A stretch of DNA of 63,707 bases, taken from NCBI GenBank assembly GCA_029257715.1, contig JARIAT010000038.1, forward strand, positions 1 to 63,707. The letters are read 5' to 3'. This stretch comes from Faecousia sp. GTDB taxonomy: Bacteria > Bacillota > Clostridia > Oscillospirales > Oscillospiraceae. The stretch's first letter is position 1. Each line of letters starts with the position of its first letter. Both the position numbers and the translations under genes were made by a program. Of the stretch, positions 53,829 through 63,688 are shown one piece after another. The notes below the pieces were generated by a model. That model ran no database searches, was not told the DNA's origin, and was given only the letters and a program-made list of their open reading frames with translations.

Positions 53829-55025
53829 TTATTCTTCCTCCCAGATCTGGGCGGTATTAAATGCCATGGATTCAAAGGTAATGACCGTATAATAGGTTGT
53901 CTTGGCTTTGAGGTTAATGGCCGTATCCAGCTGCTGCTTGATCTGCTTTTCCCTGCCCATCTGATCCGCCGGCAGGCTCATATCAAAAATCAGATTTGTA
54001 TGGGTATCTCCCCGAACCATTCGGAAATCGTGAAACAAAATCCGCTCATCGATAGATTCCAGAACCAGCCGCACCTCCCGGCGCATTTCGTTCAGCTCTT
54101 CGTCATCGGTGACCACCGGATCGTAGTGAATCACCAGATGAATATTATGCCGCTCCAGAACCCGTCGCTCCACGTCATCAATGATGCTGTGGCAGTAGAG
54201 GGGGTCTTCCTTCATATCCATCTCCACATGGACACTGGCAAAGCGCTGACCGGGACCATAATCATGCACCATCATGTCGTGGAATCCAAGAATTTTCTTC
54301 TCCGCCTTCAGCTCATGGACAATCTGCTTCTGAAGCTCCGGATCGGCACTTTCTCCCAGCAGGGGGGAGATGGTTTCCTTTGCCAGCTCCGCACCGGAAT
54401 AGAGAATAAAGATCGCCACCGCCAGGCCCACCCAACCATCAATTTGCAGCTGCGTCAGATGCGCAAACACCGCACTTGCGAGAACCGCTCCGGTGGAAAT
54501 GCAGTCGTTGCGGCTGTCGGCGGCAGCCGCAAGAAGGGTCTGGGAGTCGATGGACTTTCCGAGATGGCCGTTAATCCCTGCAAGTCCGAGCTTCACCGCA
54601 ATGCTGAGCAGCAGCACAACCACAAGCGCGCCGGAAAAGACCACCTGCTGCGGATGCAGGATTTTCTCAAACGAGCTTTGTCCCAGCTCCACGCCGATGA
54701 CCACAATCATAGCCGCCACCGCCAACCCCGACAGATATTCAAATCGGGCGTGTCCGAAGGGATGCCGCTCGTCGGCCGGCATTTCTGCCAGCCGGAATCC
54801 CAGCAGTGTGACCACTGAGGAGCTGGCATCTGCCAGGTTATTCATGGCATCTGCTGTAATCGACACGGAGCCGGACACCGTACCAATGATTATTTTTCCG
54901 AGAAACAGCAGGATATTTGCAAAAATCCCTATCATTCCGCACCGTTTCCCCACCAAAGATCGCACCTGAGGGTCCGAAGCATCTGCGTCGGGCTTCAGAA
55001 TTCGGTCCGCAATCAGTGACATCAT
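53829..55025 (-). CDS. Cation diffusion facilitator (CDF) metal exporter
   Basis: A 398-residue CDF protein with six hydrophobic segments (~30-220) and a cytoplasmic C-terminal domain. The metal-site helices ITADAMNNLADASSS and AVAADSRNDCISTGAV carry the expected Asp/Asn residues, and HPFGHARFEYLS is conserved. The second site has N in place of the usual H (SRNDC), which suggests Mn or another metal over classical HxxxD zinc transport, but this is inference. The C-terminal ~90 residues extend the usual domain. Start follows GGAGGG. Confidence 0.88.
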   Translation of the reverse strand: MMSLIADRILKPDADASDPQVRSLVGKRCGMIGIFANILLFLGKIIIGTVSGSVSITADAMNNLADASSSVVTLLGFRLAEMPADERHPFGHARFEYLSGLAVAAMIVVIGVELGQSSFEKILHPQQVVFSGALVVVLLLSIAVKLGLAGINGHLGKSIDSQTLLAAAADSRNDCISTGAVLASAVFAHLTQLQIDGWVGLAVAIFILYSGAELAKETISPLLGESADPELQKQIVHELKAEKKILGFHDMMVHDYGPGQRFASVHVEMDMKEDPLYCHSIIDDVERRVLERHNIHLVIHYDPVVTDDEELNEMRREVRLVLESIDERILFHDFRMVRGDTHTNLIFDMSLPADQMGREKQIKQQLDTAINLKAKTTYYTVITFESMAFNTAQIWEEE

Positions 55026-55116
55026 ACAATTCCCTCCAATTCTGCCATTTTCCGATTTTTCAACAATTATAGTTCTTAAAAATTGTTAATTCGTACTTAT
55101 ATACGGCGAAAGGTGT

Positions 55117-55145
55117 TTGATTTCGCATATTTTATCGTGTATAAT
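55117..55145 (+). promoter_or_regulatory. Promoter of the second degV gene
   Basis: TTGATT (55117-55122), 17 bp, TATAAT (55140-55145). Confidence 0.82.
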
Positions 55146-55236
55146 AGTGGTTCAAATCAAATGGTCAACGCTTTCATTATATGCCTCAATATGGGGTTAG
55201 TCCAGCGTAATTTATCAGAAACGGAGTGTTTTGCAT

Positions 55237-56097
55237 ATGAACCAGTTCCAAATCATCACGGACTCCTGCGCCGATCTGCCGCAGGATATGATCCAGGAAT
55301 TACAGCTCTGTGTGATTCCCCTATCTATTGAATATCAGGGAAAATCTCTTCTGGAAGGAGAAATCCCCATGAAAGAGATCTATCACGGTCTGCGTCAGGG
55401 GGAACCGGCCAAAACTGCCGCAGTCAATCCTGAGACTTGGAGCCAGACCATCGAGCCTTTTCTCAAAGACGGCACCGATGTTCTGGTAATTACCTTCTCT
55501 TCCGGCCTCAGCTGCACCTATCAGTCTGCCGTCATCGCCGGTGAAGAGCTGCGTGAGCGCTATCCCCATCGGAATATTCGCATCATCGATTCCCTTTGTG
55601 CCTCTATGGGACAGGGACTGCTTGTCTGGTATGCCGCCAAGCTCCGGGATGCCGGGCAGGATCTCGATGCCGTCGCCCAATGGGTGGAAAGCCACAAGCT
55701 CAATCTCTGCCACTGGTTTACCGTTGACGACCTGATGTTCCTCAAGCGGGGCGGCCGTGTCAGCGGCACTGCCGCCGTGATGGGCACCATGCTCCAGATT
55801 AAACCCGTGCTTCATGTTGACCACGAGGGCCATCTGATCCCCATGGCAAAAGCCCGTGGCCGCAAGGCTTCTCTTCAGGCGCTGGTGGAAAAGCTGTATA
55901 AAACCGGTCTGCCCGGAGAAAATGAGACGGTTTTCCTCAGCCACGGCGACTGCATCGAGGATGCAGAGTATGTTGCGCAGCTGCTCAAGGATCGCTGCGG
56001 TGTCAAGAACGTGGTCATCAACTATGTCGGCTCCGTCATCGGCTCTCATTCCGGTCCCGGCACGGTTGCGCTCTTCTTCCTCGGCTCCTCCCGCTAG
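55237..56097 (+). CDS. DegV family fatty-acid-binding protein (second copy)
   Basis: A 286-residue FakB-like protein: FQIITDSCADLPQ at the N-terminus, TFSSGLSCTYQSAV in the middle, and MFLKRGGRVSGTAAVMG followed by IKPVLHVDHEG in the C-terminal domain. These are the lipid-binding contacts known from the family. It is clearly different from the first DegV copy, so the two may take different fatty acids. Start ATG 55237 after GGAG; an in-frame TTG at 55231 is possible. Stop is TAG. Confidence 0.9.
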   Translation: MNQFQIITDSCADLPQDMIQELQLCVIPLSIEYQGKSLLEGEIPMKEIYHGLRQGEPAKTAAVNPETWSQTIEPFLKDGTDVLVITFSSGLSCTYQSAVIAGEELRERYPHRNIRIIDSLCASMGQGLLVWYAAKLRDAGQDLDAVAQWVESHKLNLCHWFTVDDLMFLKRGGRVSGTAAVMGTMLQIKPVLHVDHEGHLIPMAKARGRKASLQALVEKLYKTGLPGENETVFLSHGDCIEDAEYVAQLLKDRCGVKNVVINYVGSVIGSHSGPGTVALFFLGSSR

Positions 56098-56233
56098 GCG
56101 GCGAGTCGCCGCTGACAGTTTCCTGCACAGTGCGGAAGAATTCGTCCCTTCCCTGACCCGCTCGGTATCGGCGGCGAGTCGCCGCTGACAATTTCCTGCA
56201 CAGTGCGGAAGAATTCGTCCCTTCCCTGACCCG
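56097..56233. repeat. Tandem direct repeat, two 64-bp copies with 73-bp period
   Basis: Copy 1 (56097-56160) and copy 2 (56170-56233) differ by one base. Each contains the palindrome GCGGCGAGTCGCCGC and a second potential hairpin TTCC-T-GCA-CAG-TGCGGAA, then GAATTCGTCCCTTCCCTGAC. The block starts on the last base of the degV stop codon. It is noncoding, its two hairpins per unit suggest an interspersed RNA-like or REP-like element, and no other copy occurs in this window. Confidence 0.9.
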
Positions 56234-56271
56234 ATTCCTTTGAAAAAGGCGTTCTATCCACATCCTTTCAG

Positions 56272-56302
56272 AAAAAGCCCCGTCGTTCATGACGGGGCTT
56301 TT
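56272..56302 (-). terminator. Terminator of the amylase gene
   Basis: AAAAGCCCCGTC / GACGGGGCTTTT stem with TTTTTC on the minus strand. Confidence 0.9.
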
Positions 56303-56304
56303 CG

Positions 56305-58161
56305 TTATGGGTCGCTTGATACGTCCTCCACCACACAATAGGACATATGGCCCAGACACAGATAGTCCGATGCCACAGTCTGAATATTCCGCCCCAGAAG
56401 AATCCGTCCGGCAGGAATTTCCCAGTCATCACTGCTTCGGTTGGCATAAACCCGAAGGGTTTTTCCCTGATAGCTGCGGGAAAATCCAATCTGATGATTC
56501 TGCCAATGGAAAAATTGGATATCTCCCATCCGAAGCACCTCATTTTCCTGCCGCAGCCGCCCAAGCCGGCGGTAGTGGCTCTGAAGCTCCTGATCCTCTC
56601 TGCCCCACGGATAGGGCCGACGGCAGAACGGATCTGCATATCCTTCCATCCCTGCCTCATCCCCGTAGTACAGGCTCGGAGCGCCGGGCAGCATATACTG
56701 GAGGAATGAGGCCATATTGAGCCGGTCATACGCCCGATAGAGCTGCGACCTCGACAGCCGCCGCACCGCCTGCTCTGCCCGATCCCCCTTAAAATCATCA
56801 ATGAGCGCCGTCAGAATTCGGGAAGTATCGTGGGTTCCCAGCATATTCATGGTGCAGGCCATCACCTGCGGCGGATAATTCTCCGCAATAGTCATGACCG
56901 TGTCCTTGAGGTTTCTCCCGTCATCGAGCTTTCGCACGAAGTTAATAATGGCGGTGCGGAATGGATAGTTCATCACGGAATCCAGCTCCGCATCCACAAA
57001 ATAGCGCCGCCGGATATCATATGCAACCTTATTCGAGGCATCTTCCCACACCTCGCCAATGAGCAGCGCATCGGGTCGAATGCTGCGGATTTTCTCCTTG
57101 AGCAGCCGAACAAACGCATCCGGAAGCTCATCCACCACATCCAGCCGGAAGCCGTCGGCCCCCAGTTTCATCCAGTGCGCCACCACGGAGTCCTCCCCTG
57201 TGATGACATAGCGGATAAATCCGGGGTCCATTTTCTGTACCGTCGGAAGGGTGTCGAAATTCCACCAGCTGCGGTAGGAATCGGGGAAATCATAAAACGT
57301 ATACCAGTTATGATAGGGCGAATCCTCCGACTGATAAGCCCCCACACCGTCAAATGCGCCCTCCCGATTAAAATAAAGGCTGTTGGACCCGGTATGGGAA
57401 TACACCCCGTCCAGAATGACGCGGATGCCTCGGCTGTGCGCTGCATCGCACATGGCCGCAAAATCAGCCTCCGTGCCGAGCATCGGGTCCGGCGTTTTAT
57501 AATCTGCCGTATCATAGCGATGGCTCGAAAATGCCTTGCTGATGGGATTGAGGTAAATAATCCCCACACCCATAGAGGCCAGATAGTCCATTTTCTGGGT
57601 AATTCCCAGAAAATTCCCACCGAAAAAATCGTTATTCAGAACATTTCCCTCGTCGTTTGACTGCCAGCGCACATCCTCGTACCAGTCGGTGTGGACGGTA
57701 TAAGGCTCCAGCTTTCCCGTCAAGTCCACCTCACCGGCCTTACAGAAGCGATCCGGAAAAATCTGATAGATCACGGCTCCTTTGGCCCAGTCCGGCGTTG
57801 TAAAATCCGCAGGAATACAGCTGATCTGCCACAGATCCCCTGCCTCCATATTGGTATCATCCCCCTGCTTGAACAGCCGGAAGCCGCCGTCGCAGGTAGC
57901 AATGTGGAAATAATAAAAATAAAGTCCGGGTCGGTCGAGAACCAATTCTCCGGTATAAATTTCATAAGGTCCCTGCCTTTCCCGCAGCATCATCGGCGCA
58001 ATGGCAATCGGGGTTCCTCTGTCATCGGTCAACTGGCAGTTAACGCTGGTCGTTTGGACAGCGGCAGGAATATGAAGGTTCATGGTGCATTTCTGCCCGG
58101 GCGTCAGCGTCCCGAACGGATCTTTGTACTTCAGCTGCTTACTGTCGTAGAGAATTCTCAT
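56305..58161 (-). CDS. GH13 alpha-glucan hydrolase (neopullulanase/amylase type)
   Basis: A 618-residue enzyme with an N-terminal beta-domain (~1-100), a GH13 barrel with IYQIFPDRFC, DGVYSHTG, the nucleophile in DGFRLDVVDE, the acid LIGEVWEDAS and the third acid in LGTHDTSR, and a C-terminal beta-domain. No signal peptide, so it acts on intracellular glycogen or imported maltodextrins. It lies 175 bp after glgA and likely shares the glycogen operon or its own transcript. Start follows AGGAGAG. Confidence 0.9.
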   Translation of the reverse strand: MRILYDSKQLKYKDPFGTLTPGQKCTMNLHIPAAVQTTSVNCQLTDDRGTPIAIAPMMLRERQGPYEIYTGELVLDRPGLYFYYFHIATCDGGFRLFKQGDDTNMEAGDLWQISCIPADFTTPDWAKGAVIYQIFPDRFCKAGEVDLTGKLEPYTVHTDWYEDVRWQSNDEGNVLNNDFFGGNFLGITQKMDYLASMGVGIIYLNPISKAFSSHRYDTADYKTPDPMLGTEADFAAMCDAAHSRGIRVILDGVYSHTGSNSLYFNREGAFDGVGAYQSEDSPYHNWYTFYDFPDSYRSWWNFDTLPTVQKMDPGFIRYVITGEDSVVAHWMKLGADGFRLDVVDELPDAFVRLLKEKIRSIRPDALLIGEVWEDASNKVAYDIRRRYFVDAELDSVMNYPFRTAIINFVRKLDDGRNLKDTVMTIAENYPPQVMACTMNMLGTHDTSRILTALIDDFKGDRAEQAVRRLSRSQLYRAYDRLNMASFLQYMLPGAPSLYYGDEAGMEGYADPFCRRPYPWGREDQELQSHYRRLGRLRQENEVLRMGDIQFFHWQNHQIGFSRSYQGKTLRVYANRSSDDWEIPAGRILLGRNIQTVASDYLCLGHMSYCVVEDVSSDP

Positions 58162-58284
58162 ACAACGTCTCTCCTAAAAAATCGCAGCGCTCCCTGAAGG
58201 GATTCGGTGCGAAAAAAATACCCGGAAGCAGTCCCTTGGGATTTACGAAGGGGTTCCGGGCCGCTGGGGATACCAAAACACTTA

Positions 58285-58315
58285 CAGGAAGGGCCCGAAA
58301 ACCGGGTCCTTCCTG
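58285..58315 (-). terminator. Hairpin between glgA and the amylase gene
   Basis: CAGGAAGGGCCCG / CGGGTCCTTCCTG, one G-U pair. The following minus-strand sequence has only a late TTTT, so it may act as a partial terminator or a processing site. Confidence 0.55.
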
Positions 58316-58336
58316 ATAAAAAATCCATAAAAATGG

Positions 58337-59782
58337 TTACTTCTGACACATGGACCGAAACAGCTCCATGTATTTCGCCGCAGGAACATTCCAGCTGAAA
58401 TCCTGACGCATATCGCGGATCTGCAGTGCGCGGAAGGCCTCGGGATTCTCACGGTAGAGGCCGAGACAGCGATCCAGTGCCCCGTAAAAATCGTCGGCAT
58501 TGTAGCTCTGGAAGCTGTAGCCGAGTCCGTTGCATCCGTCGTCATCGACACCGGGAACCGTATCCTTGAGTCCGCCGGTTGCGTGAACCACGGGGACGGT
58601 TCCATAGTGCATGGCATTCATCTGGCTCAGTCCGCAAGGCTCCGATCTCGACGGCATCATGTAAATATCGCCGCCTGCATACATTCTCGCCGCCAAGCCA
58701 AGATCGAATGTGATTTTTGCCGCCATTTTTTCGGGGAATTCCGCCTGAAGCCCCCGGAAGAAGCTCTCATACTGAACTTCACCGGTGCCGAGAATGGCGA
58801 TTTGCAGATCCTCCTGACTCAGAAGGCTTCGAGCAATATAGCAAAGCAGATCCAGACCCTTGTGTCCGGCCAGACGGGTAACCATCACCAGCAGCGGCAC
58901 ATCTGCCCGCACCGGCAGTCCCAGTTCCTTCTGAAGTGCCTGCTTGCACAGTGCTTTCCCCTGGGCAATGGTATCGGCATTATAGTGCGCAGGCAGGGCC
59001 GGGTCTGTCTCCGGATTAAAGGTATGGACATCAATACCGTTGGTAATTCCGGTAAGCTTCCAAGAGGCACCGGCAATAATCCCGTCCAGTCCATGGGCGT
59101 AATAGGGATACATCAGCTCCCGGGCGTAAGTCTCCGAAACCGTTGTCACAAGATCGCAGGTCTCAATGGCGCCCTTCATCACATTCACAGAGCCGTTCAT
59201 ATCCAGACAGGGCCGATACTCCCAAGGCAGACGGAGCACATCGTCAAAGAAGTTTGCGTTGGACCATCCCTGATACTCGATATTGTGGATGGTGAACATA
59301 CACTTTGTCTGGGGGAACAGCGGCCGATAGATGGACTTGAGGTAAGTCGGAACCAGCGCCGTCTGCCAGTCATTGCACTGAATCACATCGGGGATAAAGC
59401 CCATTACCGCCATGGCATCCAGGCAGGCCTTGGAGAAGTAGGCAAAGCGCTCGTCATCGTCTCCATCCCCATAGATCGCACCGGGACGGGCGCCGAAATA
59501 GTAGTCATTGTCCAGAAAATAGACCCGAACACCATCCTGCCGGTTTTTGAGCCGCATCAAGCCGGCATACTGCTGCCGCCATCCCAGCGTCACCTGAAAT
59601 TCCGCCGCCAGCTCTGTCTCATATTTCGGGTTTTCCTTGATTTTCTTGTAATAGGGAAGAATCAGGCACACCTCATTGCCGGGAATCCGGCTCAGTGCGG
59701 CAGGCAGCGCCTCCATCACATCGCCAAGGCCGCCGGATTTCGCATAGGGCGCACCTTCCGACGCTAACATTGCAATTTTCAT
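58337..59782 (-). CDS. glgA: Glycogen synthase (ADP-glucose)
   Basis: A 481-residue GT5 enzyme that extends alpha-1,4-glucan from ADP-glucose. The N-terminal KSGGLGDVMEALP (K-x-G-G-L ADP-glucose loop) and the C-terminal SRSEPCGLSQMNAMHYGTVP with the catalytic Glu are intact. Start overlaps the glgD stop by 4 bp (ATGA). Confidence 0.97.
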   Translation of the reverse strand: MKIAMLASEGAPYAKSGGLGDVMEALPAALSRIPGNEVCLILPYYKKIKENPKYETELAAEFQVTLGWRQQYAGLMRLKNRQDGVRVYFLDNDYYFGARPGAIYGDGDDDERFAYFSKACLDAMAVMGFIPDVIQCNDWQTALVPTYLKSIYRPLFPQTKCMFTIHNIEYQGWSNANFFDDVLRLPWEYRPCLDMNGSVNVMKGAIETCDLVTTVSETYARELMYPYYAHGLDGIIAGASWKLTGITNGIDVHTFNPETDPALPAHYNADTIAQGKALCKQALQKELGLPVRADVPLLVMVTRLAGHKGLDLLCYIARSLLSQEDLQIAILGTGEVQYESFFRGLQAEFPEKMAAKITFDLGLAARMYAGGDIYMMPSRSEPCGLSQMNAMHYGTVPVVHATGGLKDTVPGVDDDGCNGLGYSFQSYNADDFYGALDRCLGLYRENPEAFRALQIRDMRQDFSWNVPAAKYMELFRSMCQK

Positions 59783-60894
59783 ACGATTTCCCCTCTCTTG
59801 ATGATGATGGGATTCTTGGATGTGCCAATGAGCTTGGAGCCGGGGCGAACCGTCACATTCTTATCAAGGATTACACATTCCAGCTCACAGTTCTCCCCAA
59901 TGACCGTGTCATTCATAACCAGGCAGTTTTTGACCCTTGCCCCTTCCTTAATGGTTACATCTCTGAACACCACGGAATTGACAAGGCAGCCCTCCAGCAT
60001 ACAGCCATCCGCCACAACACAGTTCTCTGTAATGGTATTCTCCCCATAATAGGTGGGGACACGGTCGCGAACCTTTGTATAGATGGGTCTGGGGCCGAAC
60101 AACCCCTCCCGGACATCCTTTCGAATCAGGGCCAGATTGTTTTTATAATATTCCTCCGTGGACTCATTAAACAGTGCCACACCGTCAAACAGATAGATAT
60201 TGACACTCAGCTCACCCTTCTGCCACAGCCGCAGAATCAGGTCCCGCTCAAAGCGGTAGTAGCTGCGGGCCATGCAGTTTTCCACGTTGCGGATCAGGGT
60301 CTTTTTATCCATAATAAACAGCCCCATAGAAGCGCAGTAGTTTTCAGGTGCCACATAGTCCACGGCCATGTCGTCGATTTCTCCGTTTTCATCCAATGTC
60401 ATAGCCAGATCCAGAAGCTTTGTGCCGTTGGCAATCCCCTTTTTGGCAACGATGGTCATATCTCTGCCGCTGGCAATGTGTGCCTCCACCACCTTTTGAA
60501 GATCGATGTTGCAAAGCACGCTGGAATCTGCCAGCACCACATAGTCATCGTCTCCGCCATACTCAAGATATGCCATCACGGAGTTGAGGGCATCAATTTT
60601 GCCCCGATAACTGGATTCGGAGCTGAGGGAGAATGGAGTCAGATACTCCAAACCACCCTCCTGCAAGTCCAGATCCCACTCGTCGCCGGAGCCGATGTGG
60701 GCCATGAGGGACTGATAGTTATAGCGGGAAATAATGCCGATGCGGCGAATGCCCGCATTGGACATATTGGAAAGGGTAAAATCAATCTGGCGGTAGCGTC
60801 CGCCATAGGGCAGGGATGCCATGGTGCGCTTATTGGTCAGCTCACCAAGGGAGCTGTCGTAGATATTGGCAAAGATAATACCTTGAATAGACAT
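59779..60894 (-). CDS. glgD: Glucose-1-phosphate adenylyltransferase subunit GlgD
   Basis: A 371-residue GlgC paralogue. It keeps SLPYGGRYRQIDFTLSNMSNAGI but lacks the GlgC catalytic GGxGxRL motif at its N-terminus (IIFANIYDSSLGELTN instead), as in Bacillus GlgD, so it is a regulatory partner of GlgC. The left-handed-helix C-terminal domain is visible from ~270. Start follows AAGGAGG. Confidence 0.96.
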   Translation of the reverse strand: MSIQGIIFANIYDSSLGELTNKRTMASLPYGGRYRQIDFTLSNMSNAGIRRIGIISRYNYQSLMAHIGSGDEWDLDLQEGGLEYLTPFSLSSESSYRGKIDALNSVMAYLEYGGDDDYVVLADSSVLCNIDLQKVVEAHIASGRDMTIVAKKGIANGTKLLDLAMTLDENGEIDDMAVDYVAPENYCASMGLFIMDKKTLIRNVENCMARSYYRFERDLILRLWQKGELSVNIYLFDGVALFNESTEEYYKNNLALIRKDVREGLFGPRPIYTKVRDRVPTYYGENTITENCVVADGCMLEGCLVNSVVFRDVTIKEGARVKNCLVMNDTVIGENCELECVILDKNVTVRPGSKLIGTSKNPIIIKRGEIV

Positions 60895-60909
60895 AGCTTC
60901 ACTTCCTCC

Positions 60910-62100
<1,191 letters not shown>

Positions 62101-62502
62101 GGTCACAGCTCCTTTGATTATTTTGTTTCATTTTCCTTCTTTTTACGGAGTTCCTCTCCGGAAATAAGTTTGATTCATCGGAAATTCCGCCTGATCCCCA
62201 CACGTTCACATCAGGACTGCGCAGAATCCGCCCCCCGATGTCCGCATCTGATTCTGGGAACGTGCCGAAAACGACTCCGCTATCCCGTTTCCACCGGGTC
62301 TTTCAGGCTCCTTCGGAGCGCTCAATTCAGACTGCATGGATATTCAGGCATTCCATCTCCATGGATAACATATCATATTTTTTTCTGTTGGGAAATAGTC
62401 AATTTATATAAATTCTTCGTAAAGTTTCAGTAAAATTCAACATCGCTACATCTTGTTTTTTGTCGAATATAGTGCTTTTTGACCAATTTTTAGGGATTCC
62501 TG
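62101..62502 (-). other. Long glgC leader with several hairpins
   Basis: The ~265-nt transcribed leader holds, in order from the promoter, GCTCC-GAA-GGAGC (62307-62319), CCCG/CGGG (62284-62298), CAGAATC/GATTCTG (62222-62256) enclosing GATG/CATC, and CCTGAT/ATCAGG (62190-62215). It codes for nothing visible and matches no riboswitch consensus I can recognise. Confidence 0.5.
62372..62402 (-). promoter_or_regulatory. Probable promoter of the glycogen operon
   Basis: TTGACT (62397-62402) and TATGAT (62372-62377) on the minus strand, with a long 19-bp spacer, which is weaker than usual and may mean activation by a regulator. Confidence 0.5.
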
Positions 62503-63048
62503 TTAGAATACAGATGAATATTGCGTCCATTTTTTTGGAAAATCCGATGGATTTCCAAGCGGATTCAGCTGTTTTTCCAGCCAGATAACCCCCAGCCAGC
62601 GCCCCATCTTATAGCCACAGTTGGGGAATTCCGTGCGGTAGTGATAGCCGAGCTTTTCATGGAAGGTCAGCGAGCCTTGATTTTCGGTGGTAATCAGCGC
62701 ATAGACCGTGCGGTAGCCCTGCGCGGTCAGAATCCGCTCCAGAACCTCATAGAGCCTGCGTCCCACACCTCTGCCGTGGATCTCAGGGGAGAGATAGATG
62801 GATACCTCCGCTGTCCAGCTGTACGCAACCCGTTCCCACGGAGCGCCGGCATAGGCATAGCCCAGCACCTCCCCGTTTTCCTCCCACACAAGCCACGGAA
62901 ACTGGGCGATGTGGCTGCGGAAGCGGTGCGTAAATTCCTCCATCGTCGGAAGCTCATATTCAAAGGAATAGGTTGTTGTTTCCACATAGGGGCGGTAGAT
63001 CTCCAGCATAGCCCCCAGATCCTCTTCCCGGGCAATTCGTACACACAT
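62503..63048 (-). CDS. GNAT acetyltransferase (phosphinothricin-acetyltransferase-like)
   Basis: A 181-residue N-acetyltransferase of the PAT/MnaT subgroup. The N-terminal RIAREEDLGAMLEIYRPYV, YAYAGAPWERVAYSWTAEVS, and the acetyl-CoA loop HGRGVGRRLYEVLE followed by NQGSLTFHEKLGYHY are typical. Such enzymes acetylate methionine derivatives or glutamate analogues. Start at 63048 follows AAGGAG; the longer frame to 63072 has no better site. No clear terminator of its own was seen. Confidence 0.88.
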   Translation of the reverse strand: MCVRIAREEDLGAMLEIYRPYVETTTYSFEYELPTMEEFTHRFRSHIAQFPWLVWEENGEVLGYAYAGAPWERVAYSWTAEVSIYLSPEIHGRGVGRRLYEVLERILTAQGYRTVYALITTENQGSLTFHEKLGYHYRTEFPNCGYKMGRWLGVIWLEKQLNPLGNPSDFPKKWTQYSSVF

Positions 63049-63144
63049 GACAAGCAACTCCTTCTCCACCATTATTTGGGAACACCTCCCAAAATACAGG
63101 TATTATTTTTGTTATTTTAGCCCAACTTCAGAGCAAGGTCAAGG

Positions 63145-63173
63145 TTGACACTGGTTAAAAAAAAGAATAAAAT
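63145..63173 (+). promoter_or_regulatory. Promoter of the 51-residue protein
   Basis: TTGACA (63145-63150), 17 bp, TAAAAT (63168-63173). Confidence 0.85.
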
Positions 63174-63332
63174 ATACGTGTCTCACTGCAAATTATGCGA
63201 ACAGAAGAAAAACTGCCGCAGGTGAACTCCATCAAGTCATTCCGTCTTCCTGCTCCATTTTTCCTGCGGTGCTTGTCATTTCCCCGGTTTGTGATCCGAT
63301 CTGTCACAATTCCAAACGAAAGGAGCCTCCCC

Positions 63333-63488
63333 ATGTTCCCGAAACTGCTCTGCATTATCTGCGGCTTTGCCGCGCTGGCCCTATCGGGTGTCTTTATGGC
63401 GACCTATCGCTTTTCGGCCCTGCTGGGATCGTTTGGCTGTTTCATTGCCTTCCAGATCCTGTTCTGGAAATATCTCCGGCAGAAATAA
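63333..63488 (+). CDS. 51-residue two-helix membrane protein
   Basis: The gene follows AAAGGAG and encodes two hydrophobic helices (about 4-24 and 28-45) joined by a short loop, with a basic C-terminus (KYLRQK). It has a perfect promoter about 150 nt upstream and a strong terminator 6 nt downstream, so it is a real transcript. The family is unknown; a small regulator of a transporter or a toxin-like peptide are possibilities without direct support. Confidence 0.6.
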   Translation: MFPKLLCIICGFAALALSGVFMATYRFSALLGSFGCFIAFQILFWKYLRQK

Positions 63489-63493
63489 AAATT

Positions 63494-63525
63494 CCCCGAT
63501 GCGGCTGCATCGGGGTTGTTTTTTT
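63494..63525 (+). terminator. Terminator after the small membrane protein
   Basis: CCCCGATGC / GCATCGGGG stem followed by a long T run. Confidence 0.93.
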
Positions 63526-63584
63526 GCACGAATTGCGCTGTCTCGACTGCGCATCTGCCCAAGTCTCAAAAATCTGGCAAAAAG

Positions 63585-63613
63585 AAACTCCCGATGCAAA
63601 AGCATCGGGAGTT
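63585..63613 (-). terminator. Terminator after tRNA-Glu
   Basis: AAACTCCCGATGC / GCATCGGGAGTTT stem with TTTTTGCC on the minus strand. Confidence 0.9.
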
Positions 63614-63688
63614 TGGTGACCCGTACGGGAATCGAACCCATGTTACCGCCGTGAAAGGGCGGTGTCTTAACCGCTTGACCAACGGGCC
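63614..63688 (-). tRNA. tRNA-Glu (anticodon UUC)
   Basis: Minus strand. Acceptor stem GGCCCGT pairs with ACGGGTC (one G-U pair), discriminator A and encoded CCA. Anticodon loop CTTTCAC gives UUC; the T-arm GGGTTCGATTCCC is canonical. Confidence 0.97.

Noticed and set aside
56097-56233. CRISPR array
   Set aside because: Only two repeat units, 64 bp long with a 9-bp gap, and no cas gene; far from CRISPR geometry.
62101-62365. T-box, glycine, SAM or cyclic-di-GMP riboswitch before glgC
   Set aside because: None of the conserved cores (for example TGGNACCGCG of T-boxes) could be found on the minus strand.
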